DNA of 24,835 bases from a virus, in IMG/VR virus record IMGVR_UViG_3300029787_000308, positions 1 to 24,835 of that record; one strand, given 5' to 3'. A program made the translations under genes and the position numbers. The notes under the pieces are model-generated. The model ran no database searches and was not told the origin of the DNA. It saw only the letters and a program-made list of their open reading frames with translations. Below are positions 1-8,562 of the stretch, one piece after another (the first letter of the stretch is position 1; every line of letters begins with the position of its first letter).

Positions 1-42
1 TACTGTGTTATCTGATACTGTACCATGTAATGTTAATGCCAT
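1..42 (-). CDS. Tail fibre/structural protein, N-terminal fragment (cut by window edge)
   Basis: An ATG at 42 (reading left) directly follows the TAG stop of the upstream fibre gene. It is preceded by GGAGAG at good spacing. The 14 visible residues read MALTLHGTVSDNTV. From memory, this N-terminus recurs in marine phage fibre-like proteins, where it precedes a particle-binding segment. Only the first 14 codons are present, so the function rests on that resemblance and on its place at the end of the tail-fibre operon. Confidence 0.6.
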   Translation of the reverse strand, partial: MALTLHGTVSDNTV

Positions 43-1011
43 CTAACTCTCCAATGCTGTAATTCTAGCTTCTAATTCTTGTATTGTTTTAACTAATGTT
101 GGAACAAGTTGTGATAAATCTATACCTTGATAATCGCCTACTGTTTGTTCTTTTCCATCTTTATCGGTATATGTTTTTGTTGCATCTTTAGTACCATGAA
201 CTGCTTGTTCTATGTAAGGAGATACTTCATGTGCAAGGAAACCTGTTTTGGTTTCTGATTCACCAATAAAATTAAATTTACATGGCTTTAATGATTTAAT
301 TACATTGGTAGCATCGAATGAATAATTAACATTTTCTTTCAATCTATAATCAGATGATGTGTTATAAGTTGTTGATGACCCACTACAAGCAATTGCACCT
401 GCGTAAGTAGAATCTGATGTAAAAAAAGTAGCTGGATTGTTGTTCCCATGTAATACATAAACAATAGCATTTTGATAGGTCGAGTTAGTGTCTATTGTCA
501 TTAAGTGGTCGCCACTTGACCCACCTGATGCAGGGTCGCTTGTTCCAAGACACAATCTTCCATTTGTTTCTATTCTCATTCTTTCTGTGTTACTAGATGT
601 TGTAGCACTACTACCTTTGGTGAAAATAAGAGAATTATTAGAATTTAAATAAGTATGCTCGAATGTGCTTGTGTCGTTAGTAACTCTTGGTAAATCTCGT
701 ATCCATAAACCTGCTTGTGTACCTGCTGACCCTGAGCCATGTAATTTTACATTAACTTCACTAGGAGCTGTTATGTCAGTAGTGATAGCCATTCTATCTG
801 TACCACCTGTTTTGAAATCTATTTGGTCATCTGTACTTGCATGAATAGATGTATCTGCATCAGCATCTAATACTAATTCGTTTCCTTGAATATCAATTGT
901 ACTACCAATAGACATTTTAGTAACATCATTAGACTGCAAGTCGATGTTAGTACTTGTGTCAGATGTGATTTCTAAACCTGTCGAATTGTCTGCATTAATC
1001 TTTATAGCCAT
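43..1011 (-). CDS. Tail fibre with C-terminal S74 intramolecular chaperone domain
   Basis: This 322-residue protein has an N-terminal half rich in Asn, Thr, Ser and Asp, with short beta-repeat-like strings such as DLQSNDVTKMSIGS, as expected for a beta-structured fibre. From about residue 219 it has the S74 (endosialidase chaperone) signature SDYRLKENV (Ser220-Asp221), followed by LKPCKFNF and GFLAHEV near residue 260. It ends in a short amphipathic helix, LVPTLVKTIQELEARI. In this family the C-terminal domain trimerises the fibre and then cuts itself off at the Ser-Asp pair. The expected site here is around Ser220; that is inference. The gene lies downstream of another fibre-like gene and directly before a third. 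No clear Shine-Dalgarno sequence precedes the ATG. Confidence 0.85.
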   Translation of the reverse strand: MAIKINADNSTGLEITSDTSTNIDLQSNDVTKMSIGSTIDIQGNELVLDADADTSIHASTDDQIDFKTGGTDRMAITTDITAPSEVNVKLHGSGSAGTQAGLWIRDLPRVTNDTSTFEHTYLNSNNSLIFTKGSSATTSSNTERMRIETNGRLCLGTSDPASGGSSGDHLMTIDTNSTYQNAIVYVLHGNNNPATFFTSDSTYAGAIACSGSSTTYNTSSDYRLKENVNYSFDATNVIKSLKPCKFNFIGESETKTGFLAHEVSPYIEQAVHGTKDATKTYTDKDGKEQTVGDYQGIDLSQLVPTLVKTIQELEARITALES

Positions 1012-1030
1012 AATATTTTTTTAATTTTAA

Positions 1031-1732
1031 TTATAAAATTACTAACCTCTCTGAAGATGGGATGGTTAAAGTAATCCCTGAATTTATTGTGAGTGGCCCA
1101 GTCATACTCGCAGACTTGTTACTCGATAAAGTATAATTCGTTGTCATAACTCTACTGTTTTCTACGAAGATTGTATCACTACCACCACCTGTAGCACCAC
1201 CTGTTAATGTTCCAAATGATAAATTACCAGAGCCATCTGTTTTTAAGAATTGGTCTGATGTTCCATCAGCACTTGGTAGTACCCATATTTTATTAGCTGA
1301 TAATGCAGGTGCTTCAAAACCTACATAGTTTGAGCCCTCCATAAATCTTAACTCAGTATTACTTCCACCAAGAACTAGATTACCAGTAACCGTAGCATCA
1401 GAAGCAGTTGTGATTGTACCACCATCATTGATAGTGATTGCATCATCACCATCTGTAAATTCTATTAATCCTGTTCTAACTGAATCTGATTTAAAATATT
1501 CTACTGTGTCATTGCTTTGGTCTAATTCTGCTATTGTGATATAGGCATCATTATCTTCGTTTCTAATTTTTAGTAAATTTGTAGACGTGTCATAAAAAAA
1601 TTGATTTGCGAAAGTAGTAGACGGTGCAGAACTTCCTGATTGATTCGACCCTAATGCTTGTAGTGCATTGTTTAAGTCTGTCCTTGTTGCAGGAAATAAC
1701 TGGTTTGCAATATCTAAATCATGTTGTGACAT
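1031..1732 (-). CDS. Putative tail fibre/collar structural protein
   Basis: This 233-residue protein starts MSQHDLDIANQLFPATRTDLNNAL, resembling the N-terminal attachment segments of marine phage fibre proteins. The rest is Gly/Ser/Thr-rich, with alternating beta-like stretches (TITTASDATVTGNLVLGGS, TINSGITLTIPSSERLVIL). No enzymatic motif is visible. An SD-like CGGAAG sits a few bases before the ATG. The gene lies between the J-like tip protein and the S74 fibre, which supports a tail-appendage role. Its receptor or partner cannot be told from the sequence. Confidence 0.65.
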   Translation of the reverse strand: MSQHDLDIANQLFPATRTDLNNALQALGSNQSGSSAPSTTFANQFFYDTSTNLLKIRNEDNDAYITIAELDQSNDTVEYFKSDSVRTGLIEFTDGDDAITINDGGTITTASDATVTGNLVLGGSNTELRFMEGSNYVGFEAPALSANKIWVLPSADGTSDQFLKTDGSGNLSFGTLTGGATGGGSDTIFVENSRVMTTNYTLSSNKSASMTGPLTINSGITLTIPSSERLVIL

Positions 1733-1772
1733 ATAACTTCCGTGTTAATTTTAACCCAATATAACAGAATAG

Positions 1773-4724
1773 TTAAGCAGATTCTACATATCCGTAGCCC
1801 TTTGCTACATAGTCGAAACTTCTACTTACTACACTACCACTAGAATTTTTAAACTTTATAGTAAATCCTGTTGCTGACTTAGATGTCAGTTCATAAAAAT
1901 CACCTGTTGCAAGACTTTGAGCTGATATTCCTAGACCCTGTAATTCTTTGAATGCAGGTGAGAATGTAATTACTTTGCCACTACTAGCCGTACCTGATGC
2001 TACATCATCTTCTGCTGTTGTTCTATCAGGCATATCCACACTTGCTGAAAGTTCATAGATAGCAGGTGTTGCTGTATCAATATCACAAGTAAGTTTTACT
2101 CTGAGTTTTATGTGACTAGCTGTGTAATCTCCCAATACATAATTTCTATAATCATTATAATTCGTACCATCAGTCGATGTTGCAATTAACAGCTCGACAT
2201 TGACATCATTGTGCTCTGTATATCCACCATCAAAATTACCAGTTTGTGAATCGAATGTTCCTAAAAAACTATCGAATAAACTTGCAGTATCAAACCTGTT
2301 GTATTTACAAGTAAAGGTCACTCTGCTGTTATAAATTCCTGATAAATCGAATATAGGAAAATCATACACACCCTCAGAGTTAAATGTAGCAGTACCACCT
2401 GAATCAAAGTTACCTGTCATGTCATCAAAGTTTCCTGAAGCATCATCAAACAAAACACCCTCGATGAGTTGTAAATATTTTACAGTATCTCTCGTGACAA
2501 CTTCTAAATCAGTTCCCATAGTTCCACCAGTATAATTTGGTGACTGAGTAGATGTGGCGACAACATTAAAATCTCTACTAATAGAATTTTTTATAATTAC
2601 AGTCTTTGCTGAGTTCTCACTCTCTAGCCCTAACACATCAATAGCTTTAATCATGTAAGTTCCTGTCTGTGCAGGTAGTGTTATCACATTTGCAGGTTTA
2701 CCAATCTTCTTGGCTACTATCAAGCCCTCTTCAAATTTTTGACTTGTTGTTAAGGGTGAGTGTCTGATTATGTAATGTGATAAATCCAAATCAGAAACAG
2801 GTGTCCAATTAAGATGGACAATATCTCCGACAACGTTACTAGAGAAATTAGTTACATCAGCAGGAGGTGCTGTTTTACCAATGACTTCGTGAGTAGTTGT
2901 AGTGAATGAGCTGTGAACATTAAAAGCATTTATAGACCTTGCACGAACATTATATATTGCTCCATCTTGTGCGTTAACTAATTCAAATATATTACCTTTG
3001 CTTCTACCAAGAGTTACGAATTCACTTCCTGCTTCGTTAGTGTTTTGTGCTTCTACTTCGAATTCATTTGTTGTTCCTTGACCACTTGCACATGTTACTT
3101 TCATTATTGTTATTGGAGTTTCTGCGTAAATTCTTAATTCGTCTGTTACAGTAATAGCAGGTGGTGAAACATCTTCAGGTGTAGGTAAAGTTGTATTGTC
3201 TAATGCAAATGCTGTTTCCTCTGCATTCCAATCATAAACTGTTGAAGCCGTTTCATTTAATATTATAGCTATTCCTAATTCACCTCCCTCGTTACTAAAA
3301 CTCCATTCAGCTACTTCAAAAACTTTACTAGAAAATCCAAGTCTCGTATTAGTTACATTGACTGTATCTCCAACTTGTAATCTAAAACCTGTCATTTTTA
3401 TTCTTGCACTTAAAACAATTTGTTGTCTATTTTTAAACAATGCAATCTTAGCAATACGTTGTGCAGTAGCACTTGATGATGTATAAGGTAAATCAATATC
3501 AGCAAATATAACTTCACCATCTGCATCAGAGAATGTACTGCTCGTTACCATTGGATAATCTGATGGTTGATATGAAGTTTCAGGTGAAGTAAATATTCCC
3601 TTTACTGTATTGAATAAGTCTTTTCTAGACTTCTTGGATTCTATTGCAATTTGAGAAATGAAATCATCATCAGTCAAAGTAATGCTTGGTGATACATATT
3701 GTCCACCTCTTAAAGTGAACTTGCCGTTAGTGTAAGTCAAGATACCTGCACAACTTGTTAATAAATCATCAAGAGTTTGCATCGGTGATATATCACTATA
3801 AACAATACCGTTACATGTATATCTTTTCTCTGTACCACCTCCAGATAAAGTTACATTCTCATCACATAAATTTGCCATTGTGGTAAATGATGTTGTATCA
3901 ATATTGTCTCTACTTATTCCTAAACCGATTCTTGTGTCAGTAAGATAATCGAAAATACATAAAGCAGGGTTACTCGAAAATGCAGTCGAGCCATCTCTAA
4001 AATCAAATATTTTTTTACCTTTGATTTCTGCACTAACATTTGGAATTCCATTTGGATAAGTATCTGCATCATATTCTAATTGTAGATACATATATGCTAT
4101 CCCTCTAAGTCTATGAGCTGATGTCCACTTGCTTACTAACCCTACTAAATCTGCATCTGCTAATTGATTATCACCACCTGTATGAAGTTTGATTTTATTA
4201 CCATAAGAAAAACCGATGCCATATGGTGCATTATTTATTATATTTCTTGAATTTTGAGCATACTTACTTGGTGCTGTTATGTAATATCTAAAAATACCGT
4301 TGGCATCATTTATTGTTTGTCCAGATAAGTTTGTTTGTCTTGCTAAAGTTAATGCTTCATCGTTAAAATATATTGTGTCGAATGACTGTATTTCATGCGA
4401 TGCAACTTGAATAAGCAAATGTAATTGTTGGTTATTATCAGTAGTGTCCATAAACAATATAGACCCTGATTTTTTTGTAGACCCATAAACAATTTCCCTA
4501 TTCGTAATAGGTTGTTTCACCATCAAACTTCTGTTTGTTGCTTGTGCAGAATAAGATTGATTACCTAATGAAGCGATTTTTGGTTTCGGTGCAAGTGCAA
4601 TACCTGTCGCTATCATCGCTGACCCTGTAGCTACTGTAGCCCAAAATCCTGCTGTACCCCATACTGCACCTCCAGTAATAGCTGTGCCTACGACCACCAA
4701 TGCTGTTGATACAATACTACCCAT
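1773..4724 (-). CDS. J-like tail tip / host-specificity protein
   Basis: This 983-residue protein has the size and layout of phage tail-tip attachment proteins (lambda J-like). Residues 4-48 are strongly hydrophobic and Gly/Ala-rich, as in many marine J-like proteins. The central part (roughly 80-500) has the beta-rich character of putative phage tail proteins, including NREIVYGSTKKSGSILF and FRLQVGDTVNVTNTRLGF. A fibronectin-III-like segment follows at about 615-710 (PADVTNFSSNVVGDIVHLNW). Residues 758-777 and 817-838 hold two related repeats built on FDxxTGNFD. The protein probably forms the distal tail tip that contacts the host. It overlaps the upstream HlyC-like gene by 8 bases, implying coupled translation. 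Confidence 0.82.
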   Translation of the reverse strand: MGSIVSTALVVVGTAITGGAVWGTAGFWATVATGSAMIATGIALAPKPKIASLGNQSYSAQATNRSLMVKQPITNREIVYGSTKKSGSILFMDTTDNNQQLHLLIQVASHEIQSFDTIYFNDEALTLARQTNLSGQTINDANGIFRYYITAPSKYAQNSRNIINNAPYGIGFSYGNKIKLHTGGDNQLADADLVGLVSKWTSAHRLRGIAYMYLQLEYDADTYPNGIPNVSAEIKGKKIFDFRDGSTAFSSNPALCIFDYLTDTRIGLGISRDNIDTTSFTTMANLCDENVTLSGGGTEKRYTCNGIVYSDISPMQTLDDLLTSCAGILTYTNGKFTLRGGQYVSPSITLTDDDFISQIAIESKKSRKDLFNTVKGIFTSPETSYQPSDYPMVTSSTFSDADGEVIFADIDLPYTSSSATAQRIAKIALFKNRQQIVLSARIKMTGFRLQVGDTVNVTNTRLGFSSKVFEVAEWSFSNEGGELGIAIILNETASTVYDWNAEETAFALDNTTLPTPEDVSPPAITVTDELRIYAETPITIMKVTCASGQGTTNEFEVEAQNTNEAGSEFVTLGRSKGNIFELVNAQDGAIYNVRARSINAFNVHSSFTTTTHEVIGKTAPPADVTNFSSNVVGDIVHLNWTPVSDLDLSHYIIRHSPLTTSQKFEEGLIVAKKIGKPANVITLPAQTGTYMIKAIDVLGLESENSAKTVIIKNSISRDFNVVATSTQSPNYTGGTMGTDLEVVTRDTVKYLQLIEGVLFDDASGNFDDMTGNFDSGGTATFNSEGVYDFPIFDLSGIYNSRVTFTCKYNRFDTASLFDSFLGTFDSQTGNFDGGYTEHNDVNVELLIATSTDGTNYNDYRNYVLGDYTASHIKLRVKLTCDIDTATPAIYELSASVDMPDRTTAEDDVASGTASSGKVITFSPAFKELQGLGISAQSLATGDFYELTSKSATGFTIKFKNSSGSVVSRSFDYVAKGYGYVESA

Positions 4725-5145
4725 AAAATGCCTTTGTTGATTGAGAAGATATTCTATATATGTTCAAGTCGTTATCCATTCTTATATAATTAACTCGTTG
4801 GTTTGTACCTAATTCTTTTGTAAAGTGATTCTTAGTCCATCTCATTATAGATTGTATTCCATCAATAGCCAATACATCAACCAACCAAACGATATTACCA
4901 CAATTCCAGTCTAGGACTTCACCTGTTTTTTTGAAATGCTCTGAGTTTTTTTCATCCATATAACTCCAAGAAATAAAACCAGTAACTTTTTTGTCGGTAT
5001 AAAATACCTTACATTGTTTGTTATTGAATGTTGTAAGCAGGTAAAAAAATAACTGCTCGTTGAGAATATATTTATATTTATCGAATGACTTATATAATGC
5101 TATGACCTTATAAATGTCATCGAACTTCTTGGAAAGAATATTCAT
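4717..5145 (-). CDS. HlyC-like (RTX toxin-activating) lysine acyltransferase homologue
   Basis: This 142-residue protein aligns, from memory of E. coli HlyC, without gaps over a 45-residue stretch ending in GFISW (HlyC AYCSW). It then matches DWNCGNIVWLVDVLAIDG against HlyC DWTSGDRKWFIDWIAPFGD and INYIR-like NYIRMD against AIRVD. HlyC-family enzymes use acyl-ACP to fatty-acylate internal lysines of RTX toxins. The catalytic Asp92 of HlyC corresponds to Asp90 here, but the position of catalytic His23 is Tyr24. The protein may therefore be inactive, use a different base, or serve another purpose. No RTX toxin gene is visible in the window. The gene sits inside the tail operon between a tail-hub protein and the J-like tip and overlaps the latter. 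AGGAAG lies 7 bases before the ATG. Family membership is likely; function is open. Confidence 0.72.
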   Translation of the reverse strand: MNILSKKFDDIYKVIALYKSFDKYKYILNEQLFFYLLTTFNNKQCKVFYTDKKVTGFISWSYMDEKNSEHFKKTGEVLDWNCGNIVWLVDVLAIDGIQSIMRWTKNHFTKELGTNQRVNYIRMDNDLNIYRISSQSTKAFYG

Positions 5146-5148
5146 TCA

Positions 5149-5721
5149 TCAATTACTTCCTGCACCCCATGCAATCCTTTTATCTTGTAATGATTCAACA
5201 AATTCTAATCCCTTATCACCTGCAAATAAATCTTTTTGGTCTTGGTCTGTATATCTTCTGTTAGTTGGTTTTTCTAAAATGATTAACTTGTTTTCTACAT
5301 CGACTGATATTTGTGCCGTGTTCGAATCTTCAAGTATAGACATGGTGTCGATAAAACCCTCAAAGGTTTGATAAGGTGTATCAACAATAACTGTCCTGTT
5401 GTCGGTAGTAGCAAGAACACCAAAGAAAATTTTTACTACCTTACCTTGCGAGTCTTCTGTTAGTGCAGAAGAAATAATACTGCTATCTAATCCTGATAAA
5501 GTTAACTTGATTCCGTTTGCTCTAATGTCTGCTGACTCATCAACAGGCGAAACAGATAATAAGTTTCCTGACCCTATGTAAGTGACACCACCGATATTGA
5601 TGTCATTATATCCTGTCCATATATTTAGTGGTGTTGTGAATCCAACTGAGACTGCAAAGAACGGTTGTATCTCTGAGCTATTAAGTTGAGCTAGAAAATC
5701 TGTTCCTATAGAACGTGTCAT
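5149..5721 (-). CDS. Tail hub/tip assembly protein (DUF2163-like)
   Basis: This 190-residue protein begins MTRSIGTDFLAQLNSSEIQPFFAVSV and continues with LNIWTGYNDINIGGVTYIGSGNLL. That is the pattern of phage tail proteins that start by describing surface geometry and precede J in the lambda-like order (DUF2163/L-like). It ends LFAGDKGLEFVESLQDKRIAWG, also common in this group. The ATG overlaps the stop of the upstream gene as ATGA. It is probably a tail-tip scaffold or hub component; the exact family name is from memory. Confidence 0.65.
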   Translation of the reverse strand: MTRSIGTDFLAQLNSSEIQPFFAVSVGFTTPLNIWTGYNDINIGGVTYIGSGNLLSVSPVDESADIRANGIKLTLSGLDSSIISSALTEDSQGKVVKIFFGVLATTDNRTVIVDTPYQTFEGFIDTMSILEDSNTAQISVDVENKLIILEKPTNRRYTDQDQKDLFAGDKGLEFVESLQDKRIAWGAGSN

Positions 5722-5948
5722 TTTTTAATTGTTTTTTTTCTTTTTACTTTTGGTTTAGCTTTAGTTTTTGTTTCTGTTGGCTCTACGGTTTTGACTTCCA
5801 TAGCTTGACCCTCTGCTACAAAAACACTAGCCAAGTCTTGTTCCCATTTAGCATTACACTCAACGTGTTCATCTTTTTTATAAACCTTTGTTGCATTACC
5901 ACTTTCATTTGCTGTGCCTACTGCATCTATTAACATTTTAATTTTCAT
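5718..5948 (-). CDS. Small basic-tailed head/connector-region protein, unknown
   Basis: This 76-residue protein has a small folded-looking N-terminal part (MKIKMLIDAVGTANESGNATKVYKK and on to about residue 50) and a C-terminal tail of alternating Lys and Thr (TKTKAKPKVKRKKTIKK). Short proteins of this form, with a beta-rich domain and a Lys-rich tail, are common just downstream of the capsid gene in HK97-type phages, where they have no assigned role. Its stop overlaps the start of the tail-hub gene, and its start overlaps the end of the upstream gene. Head-tail joining is a guess from position only. Confidence 0.55.
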   Translation of the reverse strand: MKIKMLIDAVGTANESGNATKVYKKDEHVECNAKWEQDLASVFVAEGQAMEVKTVEPTETKTKAKPKVKRKKTIKK

Positions 5949-6147
5949 TTTGTACCTCTAATTCATACATTTTTTCTACGACTTCTTCCCATGATATCGG
6001 ATTTGATTCCCACTCGATACCACCGTATAAAAAGTCAATACGATTCTCTAGACCACCTTTGACACGAAACTTCGCATCTTTGTCAATCTTATAAATGGCT
6101 CTTATAATTGCCATCTCTTTATTAGAATATGGTGTATTCATACACAT
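5938..6147 (-). CDS. Small hypothetical protein, possible head-tail connector accessory
   Basis: I place the start at the ATG at 6147 (69 residues, MCMNTPYSNKEMAIIRAIYK), because AAGAGAT lies just upstream at good spacing. The longer frame would begin with TTG at 6183, inside the loop of a 10-bp hairpin. The protein is acidic and helical-looking and ends NPISWEEVVEKMYELEVQNEN. No family is recognised. It overlaps the next gene by 11 bases, in the run of small genes after the capsid protein, where many phages keep connector or tail-completion genes. Confidence 0.5.
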   Translation of the reverse strand: MCMNTPYSNKEMAIIRAIYKIDKDAKFRVKGGLENRIDFLYGGIEWESNPISWEEVVEKMYELEVQNEN

Positions 6148-6162
6148 ACTATATCTCTTTAA

Positions 6163-6194
6163 GTGGTGCAGGACAATGAGCAAACCTGCACCAC
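6163..6194 (-). other. Strong RNA hairpin between capsid-operon genes
   Basis: On the minus strand GTGGTGCAGG (6194-6185 side) and CCTGCACCAC (6172-6163 side) pair over 10 bp around a 12-base loop. The stem is GC-rich in an AT-rich genome and lies in the short gap after the 143-residue structural gene, right before the ribosome-binding site of the next gene. No T-run follows, so it does not look like a standard terminator. A 3'-end stabiliser for the capsid mRNA, a processing site or a partial attenuator would fit. Pairing is read directly; the role is inferred. Confidence 0.7.
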
Positions 6195-6215
6195 CTGTCT
6201 AAATTAATAGACTAA

Positions 6216-6647
6216 CTACGCATCCTCAGAGTCCATAGCATTACCTAAGACTGCTTGAACACTAATAGGAGTCCCATTGCTATGAGTTCCTGTAGCATCT
6301 ATTTTGACTCTAACGTAACGTGCACCACCTATGTAACCTATTTGGCTAGTTTGTGGTGTTTCACCATTAGCATCTAGTGTAAGAAAAATACCACTTGAAT
6401 CAACACTTCCCTCAGTCACACTTGTTGAAGATGTAACTGCTGTAAATGTAGAGTCATCAGTAGATTCTTGAAGAATGAAATCAAACTTCACACTACCTGA
6501 TAATGTATCTCCCTCTATACCACTATTTACTATAAACATTACGGATTCGAATCCTTTTCTGTCGACTGTTGTACCATTTGCATCAGCAGTAAAAACTTTT
6601 GCATCCTGACAGGTAACAGATTTTGTTATATTTGAAATATCTCTCAT
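6216..6647 (-). CDS. Putative head decoration/structural protein
   Basis: This 143-residue protein is Ser/Thr/Gly/Asp-rich, with beta-like segments (GFESVMFIVNSGIEGDTLSGSV, GARYVRVKIDATGTH). It starts MRDISNITKSVTCQDAKVFTADANGTTVD. It lies 11 bases after the major capsid gene and has a strong GGAGG Shine-Dalgarno sequence, as expected of an abundant virion protein. Decoration or head-stabilising proteins usually sit here, and the composition fits. No specific family is recognised, so the assignment is from context. Confidence 0.55.
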   Translation of the reverse strand: MRDISNITKSVTCQDAKVFTADANGTTVDRKGFESVMFIVNSGIEGDTLSGSVKFDFILQESTDDSTFTAVTSSTSVTEGSVDSSGIFLTLDANGETPQTSQIGYIGGARYVRVKIDATGTHSNGTPISVQAVLGNAMDSEDA

Positions 6648-6658
6648 GCTATCCTCCC

Positions 6659-7870
6659 TTATGCACTAATGTTTTGTAATCTGATTGCTTCAGGAAGAAC
6701 TACTGTTCCTCCAACCCTACGTCTTGCGACATATCTAATGTTACCACTTGTAGCTTGTGAGTATGGGTCTCTCATTACTGAAAGATTAACTCTGTCTACG
6801 ATTGTGTATGCTCTAGAGAAGTCTCCAAAAGCGATAGGTTTTGCACTACCACCAATTGACGGCATGTCTGTTGCTAACACATATGGATATCCAACTATTG
6901 TGCTTGGAGCACCGTTAACTAGATTTAATCCAACGTGGAATATTTTTTGACCCTCGCCATCTTCTAATTGTAGAAGTTTAGCGAATGTTGTTCTGTTCAT
7001 AACAAATCTTGAATTACCTAAGTACTCAGATTTGATTGCATAAACTAGGTCTAACAAACCATTTGCTGTAAGTGCAGAGCCACTACCTGAATTAGTAGAG
7101 CCAACACCTGCAGTAGAATCTGTGAAACCTAAAGGTTGTCCAACACCTGAGCCACTTACAAATGCTGTTCCCTCAGCTTTACTAAATTGTTCAGAGAATT
7201 CAGAAGCCATTTCTGACTCTAAATTAAATGCTGAATCTTCTAGCATAGCTTGTGAGATATCAACTAATGCATACTGTTCGTGTGCATCAATTTGCATCAG
7301 ACCAGTTGTGTAGCCAGTTGTTTCAGAACGTGTGCCAGTTTCTGCAACCCATTGAGCTGAGAACTGTCCAGTTCTTTTTGGAATCTCAATTCCTCTTTTG
7401 TTAGTTTGTCTTATTCTTGCGATTGAACGGATAGGAGAAATTTCTGTTACAGTCTTAATGATTTCTTCTACATACTCAGTAGGTGCATAAAATCCACCAA
7501 GAGTATCATCTGATTCATAAAGTGCTTTCTTTTCCATTTCATCTACTTCGCCTTTACGCAACCAATCACCGAATGCTTTAACTCTTATGTCTACATCTTC
7601 TGATTTAACATTAGATGGTCTAGCCATAACAGTTTCAAGTGCTTCAATTTTTGATTGAGCATCTTCAAGGTTTTTAGATTGAAGTTCTGCAGTTTGTTTT
7701 ACTTCAGCAAGTGAAGCAATTTCTTCTGACATTTTATCAACTTTTTCTTGAAGTAAAGGGTCTGCGTGTCCTTTCTGTTCAATTTCGTCTAAACGTTTTT
7801 GGTTTTCAGTTTTGAATTCTTCGAAACCTTTACCAAGTCCGTCTAAAACGTCTTTGATTTCTTCTGACAT
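6659..7870 (-). CDS. HK97-fold major capsid protein
   Basis: This 403-residue protein has an N-terminal alpha-helical, charged segment of about 105 residues with coiled-coil character (MSEEIKDVLDGLGKGFEEFKTENQ onward). That segment probably acts as the built-in scaffolding delta domain and is removed by the protease. The mature part carries HK97-family signatures: LGGFYAPTEYVEEIIKTVTE, GTAFVSGSGVGQPLGF, YVLATDMPSI and AFGDFSRAYTIVDR. Cleavage should fall near residue 100-112; that is inference, since no site is obvious. It lies directly after the prohead protease gene, the standard order. AGAGGA precedes the ATG. Confidence 0.93.
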   Translation of the reverse strand: MSEEIKDVLDGLGKGFEEFKTENQKRLDEIEQKGHADPLLQEKVDKMSEEIASLAEVKQTAELQSKNLEDAQSKIEALETVMARPSNVKSEDVDIRVKAFGDWLRKGEVDEMEKKALYESDDTLGGFYAPTEYVEEIIKTVTEISPIRSIARIRQTNKRGIEIPKRTGQFSAQWVAETGTRSETTGYTTGLMQIDAHEQYALVDISQAMLEDSAFNLESEMASEFSEQFSKAEGTAFVSGSGVGQPLGFTDSTAGVGSTNSGSGSALTANGLLDLVYAIKSEYLGNSRFVMNRTTFAKLLQLEDGEGQKIFHVGLNLVNGAPSTIVGYPYVLATDMPSIGGSAKPIAFGDFSRAYTIVDRVNLSVMRDPYSQATSGNIRYVARRRVGGTVVLPEAIRLQNISA

Positions 7871-7882
7871 TTTAAGTCCTCT

Positions 7883-8533
7883 TTATTTAAGTGTGTTAAT
7901 TAAATGCTTAATACTGTCCACAACTTCACATTGCTCTTTATTAAAAGATTTATGCAGTATACTCGCACTATGTTTTGCAACAGAATTAGACATACCTACA
8001 TCACATAGATATTTTTCTAATTCCCTCACGTCCATTTCAGCTAATTTCACTTTCGTAATTTTAGCTTTTGGATTCATTGGAAAGGTAACCATAGAAATTT
8101 CCATAAGGTCAACTTCTTTGATTACTCTACGTTTGTTTTTATCATCATATTTATAACCGTCAGGTTGTAGTCTGTAGCCAATAGACATCGCATCAAGTGC
8201 ACCCATCTTCATTAGCTCAAAAACTTCTCTACCTTTTTGTGTTCCCATTGCAAGGCGACCTTTAATTTTCAAACCTTTGTTATCTTCTTCTATAGAATCA
8301 ATAACCCCAATCGGCTCGTCAGTCTTATGTTGATAAAGTAATTTGATTTGATTTGGTTTCTTTTCTGAAATACTTTTTAGGAATGCACCTTTTCGAATGA
8401 CATCATTTCCTAAATCTTTATTATTGAATACAGAACCGTATCCCTCGAATGTTCCATCGTCATCTGTTTCTATTTCTTTGTATTCGCATTCTACATCTAA
8501 AATGCTTCTTACTTCTTCTAATAAATGTTCCAT
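7883..8533 (-). CDS. HK97-family prohead protease
   Basis: This 216-residue serine protease matures the prohead by cutting the capsid delta domain. The family's catalytic elements are visible in order: the His in LLYQHKTDEPIG (His69), the Ser in DAMSIGYR (Ser117) and the acidic residue in LMEISMVTFPMNP (Glu145). The N-terminal TFEGYGSVFNNKDLGNDVI is typical. After residue 155 there is a 60-residue tail (VRELEKYLCDVGMSNSVAKH) resembling C-terminal helices in other members. AGGA lies 7 bases before the ATG. It is the first gene of the leftward capsid/tail block and is preceded by a possible promoter at 8563-8592. Confidence 0.92.
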   Translation of the reverse strand: MEHLLEEVRSILDVECEYKEIETDDDGTFEGYGSVFNNKDLGNDVIRKGAFLKSISEKKPNQIKLLYQHKTDEPIGVIDSIEEDNKGLKIKGRLAMGTQKGREVFELMKMGALDAMSIGYRLQPDGYKYDDKNKRRVIKEVDLMEISMVTFPMNPKAKITKVKLAEMDVRELEKYLCDVGMSNSVAKHSASILHKSFNKEQCEVVDSIKHLINTLK

Positions 8534-8562
8534 GTAGCAATCCTTTGCAATGAATTAACATG

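Noticed and set aside
5715-5933. Plus-strand frame with a Phe/Cys-rich, membrane-like product
   Set aside because: It is the reverse of the Lys-rich tail and body of the minus-strand gene at 5718-5948; the hydrophobicity is an artefact of antisense AAA/AAG codons.
5938-6183. TTG start at 6183 for the small connector-region gene
   Set aside because: It falls in the loop of the 10-bp hairpin and has no ribosome-binding site; the ATG at 6147 has one.
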